A stretch of 53,040 nt of DNA, taken from NCBI GenBank assembly GCA_902462065.1, contig CABQAK010000009.1, positions 1 through 53,040 of the forward strand, in the 5' to 3' direction. Both the position numbers and the translations under genes were made by a program. The stretch is from an uncultured Collinsella sp. Its GTDB lineage: Bacteria > Actinomycetota > Coriobacteriia > Coriobacteriales > Coriobacteriaceae. Position 1 is the stretch's first letter. Each line of letters begins with the position of its first letter. Below, one piece after another: positions 1 through 8,359 of the stretch. The notes under the pieces are model-generated. The model was given only the letters and a program-made list of their open reading frames with translations. It searched no databases and was not told the origin of the DNA.

Positions 1-99
1 GGCCCTCGCGGCCTAGTCGCTATTTAGGGCGTCCAAGATTTGGGGCGCAGTTCACTGTGCCGGGGAGGGCTTTGCGTGACTGCGGGGTAGCACCTCGGA

Positions 100-142
100 C
101 CTATTCCTCAAAACTGAAAATTTTTCGATTTTGAGGAATAGG
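100..142. repeat. Perfect 14-bp inverted repeat downstream of coaX
   Basis: The arms CCTATTCCTCAAAA (100-113) and TTTTGAGGAATAGG (129-142) are exact reverse complements around a 15-nt A/T-rich loop that can pair further (GAAA with TTTC). It lies about 60 bases past the end of coaX on the minus strand and could end that transcript, but there is no clear U-tract. The rest of 1-199 holds no recognisable gene. Confidence 0.6.
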
Positions 143-199
143 CTTGGCGAGCATTTGCGGGGACTGTGGCATCGGGCGTGCTTGACTTAAGCTCCTGCT

Positions 200-973
200 C
201 TATCCCAGCTCTTGCATGCGGCGGTAGATTTCGCAGATACCCTTGATGGTGAGCTGTCCGTCGACCACGTCGAAGGCATCGGTCGAATCGGCGACGATGC
301 TGGCGAGGCCGCCCGTGGCGATAACGGTGGCATCCTCGCGGCCCAGCTCGCGCTTCATGCGCGCGACCAGGCCCTCAGCCATGGCGGCGGCGCCCGTTAC
401 GGCGCCCACCTTGATGCACTCCTCGGTATCGCGGCCGATGGCATGCTCGGGCGCCTCGAGCGGCACACTGGCGAGCTTGGCGGCACGGGCGGCAAGCGCG
501 TCCATGGAGATGCGGATACCCGGCGCGATCGCTCCGCCAATGTAATAACCGTCCTCATCGATGACGTCGATATTGGTCGCGGTGCCAAAGTCCACCACGA
601 TTGCCGGCGCGCCGTAGAAGGTCTCGGCCGCAACGGCGTTAGCGACGCGATCGGCGCCTACGGCCTGGGGACGCGCCGCGCGCAGCTTGGTCACCGCGGC
701 CGTCTGCGGCCCGATAACGATGGCGTCCGCGGCAATGCGGTCGGCCACAGTGTGCCACTCGCGCGAGAGCTGCGGCACCACGCCGGCGAAGGCGATCGCG
801 TCGACCGCGTCGAGCGAGAGGCCGTACATCTTAAAGAAGCCCATCAGGCGCACATGGATCTCGTCGGCGGTATAGGAGCGGTCGGTGGGCATGCGCCACG
901 ACTGCACCAGCTCGTCTCCGTCAAACAGGCCCATGGCCGTCTGCGTGTTTCCCATATCGATAGCGAGCAGCAT
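200..973 (-). CDS. coaX: Type III pantothenate kinase
   Basis: Phosphorylates pantothenate with ATP in the first step of coenzyme A synthesis, in the cytoplasm. The 257-residue length is usual for CoaX. The protein starts MLLAIDMGNTQTAMGLF, the N-terminal phosphate-binding DxGNT motif of the ASKHA fold. GADRVANAVAA and the DFGTATNIDVI motif carry the expected catalytic and cation-site aspartates, and GGAIAPGI follows. A GTG/ATG seven codons upstream (to 994) is possible, but the ATG at 973 has a GGGAG ribosome site seven bases before it and gives the family's standard N-terminus. It stands alone on the minus strand. Type III enzymes are not feedback-inhibited by CoA (family knowledge). The assignment is firm. 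Confidence 0.95.
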   Translation of the reverse strand: MLLAIDMGNTQTAMGLFDGDELVQSWRMPTDRSYTADEIHVRLMGFFKMYGLSLDAVDAIAFAGVVPQLSREWHTVADRIAADAIVIGPQTAAVTKLRAARPQAVGADRVANAVAAETFYGAPAIVVDFGTATNIDVIDEDGYYIGGAIAPGIRISMDALAARAAKLASVPLEAPEHAIGRDTEECIKVGAVTGAAAMAEGLVARMKRELGREDATVIATGGLASIVADSTDAFDVVDGQLTIKGICEIYRRMQELG

Positions 974-1110
974 GTCTACTCCCGGTGTTGGCATAAAAGG
1001 ACGCGCACCATTGTATACGCGCCGTCGACGGCGCTCGGCCGCGATTCGTTTACAGTGATAGGGGCTGAGGGGTTTTAAATATGAAGGAATTATGCTCTAC
1101 GAGATTTTCC

Positions 1111-1139
1111 TTGCCGTTTACCGAACTCCCGCGTAATAT
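1111..1139 (+). promoter_or_regulatory. Candidate promoter of the initiator tRNA
   Basis: TTGCCG (1111-1116) and TAATAT (1134-1139) are separated by exactly 17 bases and would start transcription near 1146, about 25 bases before the tRNA. Each box matches the sigma-70 consensus at 4 of 6 positions. Position and spacing support the call; no experiment does. Confidence 0.5.
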
Positions 1140-1170
1140 TCTTTTTTGCGCACATGAGGCGCCCAGACAT

Positions 1171-1247
1171 TGCGGGGTGGAGCAGTCTGGTAGCTCGCCG
1201 GGCTCATAACCCGGAGGTCGTAGGTTCAAATCCTGCCCCCGCGACCA
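1171..1247 (+). tRNA. Initiator tRNA-fMet (CAU)
   Basis: A 77-nt cloverleaf with encoded CCA. The anticodon loop CTCATAA reads CAU. Two initiator hallmarks are visible: three consecutive G:C pairs in the anticodon stem (GGG/CCC), and an A11:U24 pair in the D stem (GAGC/GCTC). The T loop is GTTCAAATC. The first acceptor position is U1 opposite G72, a weak wobble pair in place of the classical C1xA72 mismatch. This is compatible with initiator function, because formylation favours a weak 1-72 pair. It has its own promoter upstream and terminator downstream. Confidence 0.95.
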
Positions 1248-1256
1248 AGAACTTGC

Positions 1257-1286
1257 AGCTCGTCGGCCTAGCCGGCGAGCTTTTTT
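1257..1286 (+). terminator. Intrinsic terminator of tRNA-fMet
   Basis: An 11-bp stem (1257-1267 with 1271-1281, one G:U pair), loop CTA, followed by six T. It starts ten bases after the tRNA CCA end. Confidence 0.9.
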
Positions 1287-1336
1287 GTTATTTCGGGACC
1301 GTGTTTTCGGTCCAATTCTCGGCCTCTCAAACAAAA

Positions 1337-1391
1337 TCTCGATCTGTAACATCTAGACCCGATTTGGGCGGCTAGGTGTTACAGACCGAGA
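1337..1391. repeat. 55-bp palindromic repeat, copy A
   Basis: Outer arms of the form TCTCRATCTGTAACA and TGTTACAGAYYGAGA flank a 25-nt centre with an inner CTAG/CTAG pairing around ACCCGATTTGGGCGG. Copies B and C follow, and D and E lie at 45.9-46.0 kb. Together A, B and C fill the 450-base stretch 1248-1699, in which no gene is seen. Confidence 0.85.
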
Positions 1392-1416
1392 TATACCGGT
1401 GGGTTGGGTCGTGCTT

Positions 1417-1472
1417 GTCTAAATCTGTAACACGAGGGACGGATTTTGCCGAGTTGTTGTTATAGATTGAGA
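1417..1472. repeat. 55-bp palindromic repeat, copy B (diverged)
   Basis: Same family as copy A, 56 bases, with changes in both arms (TCTAAATCTGTAACA and TGTTATAGATTGAGA). The centre retains GGATTTTGCCG, similar to the CCGGTTTTGCCG core of copy C. Confidence 0.75.
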
Positions 1473-1497
1473 TTTTCTAGCAGGCGGGTTTGGTTTG

Positions 1498-1552
1498 TCT
1501 CGATCTGTAACAGTAAGACCCGGTTTTGCCGCGTAACTGTTACAGATTGAGA
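1498..1552. repeat. 55-bp palindromic repeat, copy C
   Basis: The arms TCTCGATCTGTAACAGT and ACTGTTACAGATTGAGA pair over 17 positions with one G:U wobble. The centre is AAGACCCGGTTTTGCCGCGTA. The next gene starts 148 bases downstream. Confidence 0.85.
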
Positions 1553-1699
1553 TAAACCGACGGGCCGCCCCGCCCATCCCCATCCACCTGCCGCTACCTG
1601 CTGTCCGCCGATTTTCGTTGTGCCGCTGTGCCCCCATGCCATATCCTCTAGACAACTACGCGGCATCATCGCCGCCGCGCCTACAAGAGAGGAATGTCC

Positions 1700-3730
1700 A
1701 TGACCGCACCTGCACCCAAGCTGCTTCAGCCCATTACGGTTGGCCCCCTTGAGCTCAAAAACCGCATTATGTTCCCGCCGCTGACCACCGGCTACGAGGA
1801 GCGTGACGGCTCCATTGGCGAGCGCAGTCTGGCTTTTTACGAGCGCCTGGCTCGTGGCGGCGTGAGCTACATCGTCATCGGCGACGTCGCTCCCGTCATG
1901 ACCGCAAGCCCCACGCCCAAGCTGGCGACCGACGCCCAGATCCCCACGTTTAAGGCGCTGGCCGATGCCGTCCACAAGCACGGCGCCAAGGTCGCGCTGC
2001 AGCTGTTCCACCCCGAGTACGATGTGCCCGGTGTCGGCCGCATGGTCATGGGATCCATGGCCGCCGCCAAGGCCGCGCAGGAGGCCAAGGCCGCCGGCGA
2101 CGAGGAGACCTTTGCCGCCAAGATGGCCGAGTCCAACGAGATCCGCAACCAGGCCTACGCCAAGCTGCATCACGACATGCAGCACTTTGTGAACGAGGCG
2201 AGCGTAGAGCAGCTCACCCAGATCAAGGAGGCCATCGCTGCCTCGGCCGCTCGCGCGCAGCAGGCCGGCATCGACGCCATCGAGGTCCACGGCGACCGCT
2301 TGGTGGGTTCGCTGTGCTCGGCCATCCTCAACCGGCGCACCGACGAGTACGGCGGCTCGTTCGAGAACCGCGTTCGCTACGCGCTGGAGGTCGTCGCTGC
2401 CATTAAGGAAGCCGCGCCGCAGCTGATGGTGGAGTACAAGCTCCCCGTGATCATGGAGAACCCCGACGGTACGCCGCGCGGCAAGGGCGGCCTGCAGCCC
2501 GACGAGGCCTGCGAGTTCGCCAAGCTGCTCGAGGGTGCGGGCATCGACATGATCCAGGTCGCACAGGCCAACCACACCGGCAACATGGGCGATACCATTC
2601 CGCCCATGGGCGCCATGCCCTACAACTGGACGCTGCCGGTGGCCGAGCGCGTCAAGGCCCTGGTCTCCGTGCCGGTGGCAACCGTCGGCCGTGTTGTCTC
2701 GGTCGAGGCCGGCGAGAAGATTCTGGAAGACGGCGCCGCCGACATCATCGCCTACGGCCGCTCGCTCATGTGCGACCCCGACATTGCACTGAAGGCCGCC
2801 ACGGGTGAGCCCATCCGCGAGTGCCTCAACTGCAACAAGGGTTGCGTCGATGCGATTCAAAACCGCAAGTACATTTCGTGCGTGCTCAATGCCGAGAACG
2901 GCGACGAGGCGACCATCGCCATCAAGCCGGGCGAGGGCGACAAGAAGATCGCCGTGGTGGGCGGCGGCATCGCCGGCCTGGAGGCCGCGCGCGTGGCGGC
3001 CAAGCGCGGCTACGACGTGACCGTCTACGAGGCGAGCGATCATCTGGGCGGCCAGATTGTGCTGGCGGCCGCGCCTCCGCGCAAGGACGAGATCATGCGC
3101 TCGGTCGAGTACTACGAGAAGATTCTGCCTGGCCTGGGCGTGAAGGTTGAGCTCAGCCACGTCGCTAGCCCCGCGGACCTCAACGCCGCCGACGCCGCGA
3201 TTGTGGCTGTGGGCGCGCACGACGTGGTCATCCCCGTTCCGGGCGCCGACTCGGAGAAGGTCGTCTCGAGCTGGGACGTGCTGGCCGGCAAGGTGGAGCT
3301 TACGGGCCGCGCCGCCGTCATTGGCGGTGGCCTGGTGGGCACCGAGACCGCCGAGTACCTGCTGCAGCACGGCTGCGAGGTGGCGATCGTGGAGATGCTC
3401 GACAAGATTGCCGCGGGCGAGTCCGAGACCATTCTGCCGCTGATCATGAGCGACTTTGCAGAGCATAACGTTGAGCAGCACGTGAAGACCCGCCTGACCG
3501 CCATTACCGACGAGGGCGTGGAGGCCATTCGCACCACCGAGGACGGCGCCGAGGAGCCGGTGAAGATCGCCTGCGATTACGTGGTGATGGCCGTGGGCTC
3601 CAAGGCCAACGCGTTTGACCTGGATGGCGTGACGGTGCCCGTGACCTACGTGGGAGACTGCTCGGGCGAGCACACCGCCGACATCGCGAGCGCCATTCGC
3701 ACGGCATATCACGCGGCCAACGAGCTGTAG
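1700..3730 (+). CDS. Old Yellow Enzyme/2-enoate reductase family FMN-FAD-Fe/S oxidoreductase
   Basis: A 676-residue cytoplasmic enzyme of the BaiCD/BaiH, FadH and trimethylamine-dehydrogenase architecture. Residues 5-365 form the FMN-binding TIM barrel. Four cysteines, C375-x2-C378-x3-C382-x11-C394, bind the [4Fe-4S] cluster. Two dinucleotide folds follow, with GGGIAG at 421-426 (FAD) and GGGLVG from 542 (NAD(P)H). Hydride flows from NAD(P)H through FAD and the cluster to FMN, which reduces an activated C=C bond (family knowledge). The substrate cannot be read from sequence; gut relatives act on bile acids, dienoyl-CoA, cinnamates or isoflavones. The ATG at 1700 is preferred over 1694 because GAGAGG lies seven bases before it. 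Monocistronic, with a terminator at 3806. Confidence 0.9.
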   Translation: MTAPAPKLLQPITVGPLELKNRIMFPPLTTGYEERDGSIGERSLAFYERLARGGVSYIVIGDVAPVMTASPTPKLATDAQIPTFKALADAVHKHGAKVALQLFHPEYDVPGVGRMVMGSMAAAKAAQEAKAAGDEETFAAKMAESNEIRNQAYAKLHHDMQHFVNEASVEQLTQIKEAIAASAARAQQAGIDAIEVHGDRLVGSLCSAILNRRTDEYGGSFENRVRYALEVVAAIKEAAPQLMVEYKLPVIMENPDGTPRGKGGLQPDEACEFAKLLEGAGIDMIQVAQANHTGNMGDTIPPMGAMPYNWTLPVAERVKALVSVPVATVGRVVSVEAGEKILEDGAADIIAYGRSLMCDPDIALKAATGEPIRECLNCNKGCVDAIQNRKYISCVLNAENGDEATIAIKPGEGDKKIAVVGGGIAGLEAARVAAKRGYDVTVYEASDHLGGQIVLAAAPPRKDEIMRSVEYYEKILPGLGVKVELSHVASPADLNAADAAIVAVGAHDVVIPVPGADSEKVVSSWDVLAGKVELTGRAAVIGGGLVGTETAEYLLQHGCEVAIVEMLDKIAAGESETILPLIMSDFAEHNVEQHVKTRLTAITDEGVEAIRTTEDGAEEPVKIACDYVVMAVGSKANAFDLDGVTVPVTYVGDCSGEHTADIASAIRTAYHAANEL

Positions 3731-3805
3731 TTGAACATCGCGGCCAGGCGGGGCGGTAGCACGGATCCGTCTCGCCCGGCTGTGTCCCGTCGGGTGTCAA
3801 CCGGT

Positions 3806-3841
3806 GCGGGGCCTGCAAGCGCAGCAGGTCCCGCCCTTTTT
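3806..3841 (+). terminator. Intrinsic terminator after the enoate reductase-like gene
   Basis: An 11-bp GC-rich stem (3806-3816 with 3824-3834, one G:U), loop AAGCGCA, then CC and five T. It begins 75 bases past the stop codon. Confidence 0.9.
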
Positions 3842-4170
3842 GTTTTGCTCCGGTGGATAGCAATGCGAGGTAATCATGAGGAGTGAGGACGTCTACTGCC
3901 TTGCGGATCACTCAAAATTATTGGGGGAGGGGTTAATAACCATATCCTCTATACCAAAGGACATAAAGAGATGCCAATTTTGTTGACAAGCGAATGACGA
4001 TTAGCTGCGAGTCAGCTACCAGCGTAAATAATCGATAAAGAAATGTCGTAATTTGGTGCCAAATGCCCAGATAACGCCGCGTCTACTTTAATTAACTGCT
4101 TTGAGCAAACAGTAAAATGCTACTATCTAACTTGCACGTAAGAAAGCAGATTAACGGTTAAGGCTAAGAA
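3842..4170 (+). promoter_or_regulatory. AT-rich upstream region of the HTH gene with a 14-bp palindrome
   Basis: This 330-base stretch has no gene and is clearly more A/T-rich than its surroundings. At 4051-4064 the arms ATTTGG and CCAAAT flank TG, a possible operator. A weak promoter, TTGAGC (4101-4106), 17 bases, TATCTA (4124-4129), lies just before the HTH gene. Both site calls are tentative. Confidence 0.35.
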
Positions 4171-4560
4171 GTGGCAGGTATGTCGGAAGCAACTAGGACT
4201 CGCACGCATGCGCCCGAGGTTAGGCAGCGCGCCGTCGAGATCCTTCAAGAGGGGGTCGGCCATCGCGCCCTCGCCGCGGAGCTTGGCATTCCCCAGGCCA
4301 CGGCTCGTCAGTGGGCCCGCGCGTATGCCGTGGGCGGTGCCGACGCCGTTCTCAATGCCGGTTCGCATCATCACACCTATTCGTACGACGTAAAGCTCGC
4401 TGTGGTTAAGGACCGTCTGGAAAACGGCTTGACGGTTCGCGAGGCCATGATCAAGCACAAGATTCCCAGCGAGTCTTCGGTCAAGGCTTGGTGCCGTCAG
4501 TACCGCGAGAGCGGTGAGTCCGCACTGGTCGATAAGCCGCGCGTTAAAAAGGCGGAATAG
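4171..4560 (+). CDS. Double helix-turn-helix protein resembling IS150 OrfA (InsJ)
   Basis: 129 residues, probably DNA-binding. Two homeodomain-like HTH units lie in tandem. The first (about 14-60) contains RQRAVEILQEGVGHRALAAE and LGIPQATARQWARAY. The second (about 66-120) contains VKLAVVKDRLENGLTVREAM and SVKAWCRQYRESGESAL. This arrangement matches OrfA of IS3/IS150 elements, but there is no OrfB transposase, no terminal repeats and no C-terminal coiled coil. It therefore looks like a domesticated or orphan OrfA used as a regulator. It has its own terminator and sits directly upstream of the hydrogenase operon in the same orientation, so control of that operon is a guess from position. The start may be GTG 4171 or ATG 4180; the ribosome site does not decide between them. 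Confidence 0.75.
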   Translation: MAGMSEATRTRTHAPEVRQRAVEILQEGVGHRALAAELGIPQATARQWARAYAVGGADAVLNAGSHHHTYSYDVKLAVVKDRLENGLTVREAMIKHKIPSESSVKAWCRQYRESGESALVDKPRVKKAE

Positions 4561-4572
4561 CAAACGGGATGG

Positions 4573-4595
4573 TGCGCCCACAGGGGCGCATTTTT
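4573..4595 (+). terminator. Intrinsic terminator of the HTH gene
   Basis: Stem TGCGCCC/GGGCGCA (4573-4579 with 4584-4590), loop ACAG, followed by five T. Confidence 0.85.
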
Positions 4596-4789
4596 CTTGC
4601 CGCGCCAACTTTTTGGACCGGCGCGAGCCTGTCGGGACATCCTCCAAAGTGGTCAATAAACTGCGCGCAGTGGCCCGCGCGCCTGTCGCTGCGATAGGGG
4701 GAGCGTCGCCTCTCTGCTCCAAAGCGGACGTGCCCTTGCCCCGTACGCCTAAAACTCCCCAGTTGACCGAAAACCCGCCGCCGCTACTC

Positions 4790-4818
4790 CTCAATTGAGC
4801 TATAACGTTAAACAATTG
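4790..4818 (+). promoter_or_regulatory. Candidate promoter/operator of the hydrogenase operon
   Basis: A 10-bp palindrome CTCAATTGAG (4790-4799) is followed at once by a -10-like TATAAC (4801-4806), then by a second CAATTG (4813-4818). No convincing -35 box is seen, so a factor binding the CAATTG sites is plausible. The operon's first ATG (4847) has GGGGGAG seven bases upstream. Confidence 0.4.
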
Positions 4819-4846
4819 CAGCGTTTTTGCATGGGGGAGTGATGGT

Positions 4847-7729
4847 ATGACGCTACTGTATTTCCTTACCCTGTTTCCGCTGGTACCGGCGCTGGGCATG
4901 CTGCTCGCGCGCGGTGACCGCGCCCGCGATGCGGTGGGGCTTGTAGGCTCCGGCATTATTATGGCGGTGACAGTTGTAGTCGCCGTCTTGTTTTTTGGCA
5001 CGGGTCCGCAGAGCTTTGAGGTTGCCCCCGGCACCTCGCATGTGCTCTCGATCATCAGCTCCGCCATCGATGTCATCCTGTGCGCCGTCATCCTGTACAA
5101 CGCGTATAAATATAGGAACGCGCTCACCACAGTGCTCGGCATAGTCCAGCTGGTGGGCTCGCTCGCCTTTGCAGCCATGACGCTGCCCGCGGCCGAAGCC
5201 GTCACGGCGACGCCGCTCTACCTGGACTACATGAGCGTGATCATGGTCCTCGCCGTTGGCATTGTCGGCAGCCTAATCTGCGTGTATGCCCTGGGCTACA
5301 TGAAGGACTTCCAGGCTCATGACGAGCACGAGGCCGCGCTGCGCGGGCAGACCGCGCCCGACCGTCGCCCGCAGTTCCTGGCGCTTATGTTCCTGTTCCT
5401 CTCGGCCATGTTCGTCATCGTGACGAGCGATAACCTTGAGTGGCTGTTCTGCGGCTGGGAAATCACCACCGTGTGCTCGTTCCTCATGATTAGCTACACG
5501 CGCACGCCCGAGGCCATCAAGAACGCCTTCACCCAGATCATCCTTAACATGCTGGGCGGCATCGCGTTTTTGGCCGGACTCATGTTCCTGCACGTTAACG
5601 GTATGCCGTTGACCATCTCGGGCATGATCGAGCTTTCCGGCGCCGGAACCGTGCAATCCGCGCTACTGGTGATGCCGGTCATCCTGCTGTCGCTCGCCGC
5701 ACTCACCAAGGCCGCACAGATGCCGTTCCACACTTGGCTGTTGGGCGCCATGGTTGCCCCCACGCCCACGAGCGCCCTGCTGCACTCGTCAACCATGGTC
5801 AAAGCTGGCGTGTTCTTAATGGTCAAGCTGAGCCCGCTCTATGCCATCTATCCCGTGACCGGCTTTATGGTTACGAGTGTGGGTGCCATCACGTTTTTGC
5901 TCGCTGCCCTCATGGCCATCTCGCAGAGCAATGCCAAGCGCGTGCTCGCGTTCTCCACCATTTCCAACCTGGGCCTCATCAGTGCCTGCTTGGGTGTCGG
6001 CGCGCCCGAGGCCGTCTGGGCGGCCATCTTCCTGATCCTGTTCCACACGGTGGCAAAGTCGTTGCTGTTCCTGTGCGTGGGCACGGCCGAGCATCATATC
6101 GGCAGCCGCAATATCGAGGACATGGACGGTATGTTCAGCCGCATGCCGCACCTGACGCGCCTGATGATGCTGGGCATCATGGGCATGTTTGTGGCGCCGT
6201 TTGGCATGCTCGTGTCCAAGTGGGGTGCCCTGGTGGCGTTTGCGCAGACTGGCAACGTGCTCATGATCATGGTGCTGGCCTTTGGCTCGGCCGCGACGTT
6301 TTACTTCTGGGGCAAGTGGCTTGCCAAACTTTCGGGCGTCGACCCCACGGCTCAAAACGTTGAGGTCAATGTCCATAAGACCGAATGGATGGCGCTCAAC
6401 ACCATCGCCGCGCTGCTGATTCTGTGCTGCGTGGCGTTCCCAGTTATCTCGAGCGGTCTGGTGTCGCCTTACTTGGCCATGGTGTTTGGCCGCGTGCCGT
6501 ACGTTATCGGCAAGGACGCCATGTATCTGATGGTGGTTATCGTGGCGTTTATCGCCGTGGTGCTGCTGACTTCATTCCGCGTGAGCAACAAACCGCACGT
6601 CAACGTGTACCTTTCGGGCGTGGGAACCGACAAATATCGCCATTTCCGCGGCTCGATGGGACACGAGGTGAAGGCCGAAAAGCGCAATTGGTACTCGGAG
6701 GACGCCCTTGGCGAGAAGCGTATTGGTCCCGCGGGTAGCGTCGTGTGCTGCAGCATTATCTTGTTTGCGCTGCTGTGTTGCGCGTGGATTGGGCCCGAGA
6801 GACTTGCCATGAGCGCGCCCTCGGTGTTGCGCGGCAAGTATTTTGAAGGTTCGGGCGTCGTGGGCATCTTTATTGGTACCGTGGCGTTTGCCTTGCTGGC
6901 GCCGCTTGTGGGTGGCCTGATCGACGGCGTTGACCGCAAACTTTCGGCCCGTATGCAGGGCCGCGTGGGCCCGCGTCTGCTGCAGCCCTTCTACGACGTT
7001 GCCAAGCTGCTGCGCAAGGCTCCCGCCAGCGTAAACACCATGGACGATACCTACATGGCGTGCGCGCTCATCTTTACCGTCGTGGGCGGCGGCATCTTTG
7101 TGTCGGGCTCCAACACGCTGTTGTGCGCCTTTATGGTTACGCTCGCCGCGATCTTTGTGGTGTTGGCGTCCGCCTCGACGCAAAGCCCGTTTGCCCAGGT
7201 CGGCGCCGACCGCGAGCTGCTGCAGGTTATGAGCTACGAGCCCGCCGTTCTGCTGATGAGCGTGGGCCTGTACCTTGCCACCGACAGCTTCGATTCCATC
7301 GCCGTGACGGGGCAGTCGGCCCCCATCATCGTGTACAGCGCGCCCATTTTCCTCGCGCTGCTCGCGGTGCTTACCATCAAGCTGCGCAAGTCACCGTTCG
7401 ATCTTTCGTACTCGCATCACGCGCATCAGGAGATCGTCCAGGGCGTCGCCACCGAGATGAGCGGCGGCACGCTGGCCAAGATGACCCTTATGCACTGGTG
7501 CGAGACCGTGCTGTTTTTGATGTGGGTGGGCATGTTCTTTGTTTGGGACAACCCGGTGAGCTGGGTGGTCGCCCTGGTCGTGATGGCCGCGACGTACTTT
7601 GTCGAAGTGCTGATCGACAACACCTTCGCACGCAGCACCTGGCGCAGCTGCTTTAAGCTCGGCTGGGGCGTGGCACTGGTGTTTGGCCTGCTCAACCTTA
7701 TGCCCATCCTCGTCGACGTGTTTATTTAG
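4847..7729 (+). CDS. Fused Ech-type hydrogenase membrane subunit (EchA/NuoL-like + EchB/NuoH-like)
   Basis: A 960-residue polytopic membrane protein joining two subunits that are normally separate. Residues 1 to about 600 are a NuoL/HyfB-type proton antiporter. FCGWEITT gives the TM5 glutamate, LTKAAQMPFHTWLLGAMVAP the TM7 lysine, SALLHSSTM the TM8 histidine, and MLVSKWGAL the TM12 lysine. After a hydrophilic linker (about 600-628) and another helix, residues from about 667 form a NuoH/HycD-like subunit with ARMQGRVGPRLLQPFYDVAK and the loop GADRELLQVMSYEPA. The reading frame is open throughout, so a sequencing artefact is unlikely. It heads an operon with the four remaining Ech subunits (12-base gap to the next gene). 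Role by family: coupling H2 evolution from ferredoxin to H+ or Na+ pumping. Confidence 0.9.
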   Translation: MTLLYFLTLFPLVPALGMLLARGDRARDAVGLVGSGIIMAVTVVVAVLFFGTGPQSFEVAPGTSHVLSIISSAIDVILCAVILYNAYKYRNALTTVLGIVQLVGSLAFAAMTLPAAEAVTATPLYLDYMSVIMVLAVGIVGSLICVYALGYMKDFQAHDEHEAALRGQTAPDRRPQFLALMFLFLSAMFVIVTSDNLEWLFCGWEITTVCSFLMISYTRTPEAIKNAFTQIILNMLGGIAFLAGLMFLHVNGMPLTISGMIELSGAGTVQSALLVMPVILLSLAALTKAAQMPFHTWLLGAMVAPTPTSALLHSSTMVKAGVFLMVKLSPLYAIYPVTGFMVTSVGAITFLLAALMAISQSNAKRVLAFSTISNLGLISACLGVGAPEAVWAAIFLILFHTVAKSLLFLCVGTAEHHIGSRNIEDMDGMFSRMPHLTRLMMLGIMGMFVAPFGMLVSKWGALVAFAQTGNVLMIMVLAFGSAATFYFWGKWLAKLSGVDPTAQNVEVNVHKTEWMALNTIAALLILCCVAFPVISSGLVSPYLAMVFGRVPYVIGKDAMYLMVVIVAFIAVVLLTSFRVSNKPHVNVYLSGVGTDKYRHFRGSMGHEVKAEKRNWYSEDALGEKRIGPAGSVVCCSIILFALLCCAWIGPERLAMSAPSVLRGKYFEGSGVVGIFIGTVAFALLAPLVGGLIDGVDRKLSARMQGRVGPRLLQPFYDVAKLLRKAPASVNTMDDTYMACALIFTVVGGGIFVSGSNTLLCAFMVTLAAIFVVLASASTQSPFAQVGADRELLQVMSYEPAVLLMSVGLYLATDSFDSIAVTGQSAPIIVYSAPIFLALLAVLTIKLRKSPFDLSYSHHAHQEIVQGVATEMSGGTLAKMTLMHWCETVLFLMWVGMFFVWDNPVSWVVALVVMAATYFVEVLIDNTFARSTWRSCFKLGWGVALVFGLLNLMPILVDVFI

Positions 7730-7741
7730 GAGGCGGCATCC

Positions 7742-8359
7742 ATGGATCATAAAATGTCGCGCTCGCCGTGGGTTATTCATTACGACGGCTCGAGCTGCAA
7801 CGGATGCGATATCGAGGTGTTGGCCTCGCTCACGCCGCTGTTCGATGCGGAGCGCTTTGGCGTGGTCAACACCGGCAACCCCAAGCATGCGGATATCTTT
7901 TTGGTAACGGGGTCGGTCAACGCTCAGAACCTGCCCGTCGTGCGCCAGATCTACAACCAGATGCTCGAGCCCAAGTGCGTGGTGGCCTGCGGTATCTGCG
8001 CGTGTTCGGGCGGTGTGTTCCGCGATGCCTATAACGTGATCGGCGGCGTGGACCGCGCGATTCCCGTGGACGTGTACGCGCCCGGGTGCGCCATTCGCCC
8101 CGAGACGGTGATCGATGCCATCGTGGAGGCGTGCGGCATTCTGGACCAGAAGGAGGCCGTGATGCGCGCCGGCGGCGATCCGCTCACCGTGGGCGGCGCC
8201 GCTACCTGGGACGGTGGCGTTGAGCTGGGCGAGGACGGGTTTGTGGCAGCGGGGGCCGGGGCTGATGGCGCCGGCGATACGCCCGCTAGGGCGCCCGCCG
8301 CGCCCGTCGCTGGCGACGCACCTGCTGGGACGCCCGTCGCTGTAAAGGAGGCCGAGTAA
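7742..8359 (+). CDS. Ech-type hydrogenase small subunit (EchC/NuoB-like)
   Basis: 205 residues. It carries the proximal [4Fe-4S] cluster that passes electrons to the nickel site. The cluster ligands are visible as C19-x2-C22 (GSSCNGCD), C86 (GICACSGG) and C116 (APGCAIRPE), the NuoB-family pattern in its short hydrogenase form. The start has GGAGG nine bases upstream. Residues from about 150 to the end form a low-complexity tail rich in Ala, Gly, Pro and Asp that is absent from typical EchC and is probably disordered. The stop codon overlaps the next start (TAATG), so translation of the next gene is likely coupled. Confidence 0.92.
   Translation: MDHKMSRSPWVIHYDGSSCNGCDIEVLASLTPLFDAERFGVVNTGNPKHADIFLVTGSVNAQNLPVVRQIYNQMLEPKCVVACGICACSGGVFRDAYNVIGGVDRAIPVDVYAPGCAIRPETVIDAIVEACGILDQKEAVMRAGGDPLTVGGAATWDGGVELGEDGFVAAGAGADGAGDTPARAPAAPVAGDAPAGTPVAVKEAE

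Noticed and set aside
1154..1375. Small ORF across the tRNA
   Set aside because: Overlaps the whole tRNA and its terminator; not plausible as a protein.
1460..3712. 750-codon minus-strand frame opposite the enoate reductase
   Set aside because: Shadow frame; the plus strand has complete cofactor motifs.
4171..4560. Active IS3/IS150 insertion sequence
   Set aside because: No OrfB, no terminal inverted repeats, no target duplication, and a separate terminator.
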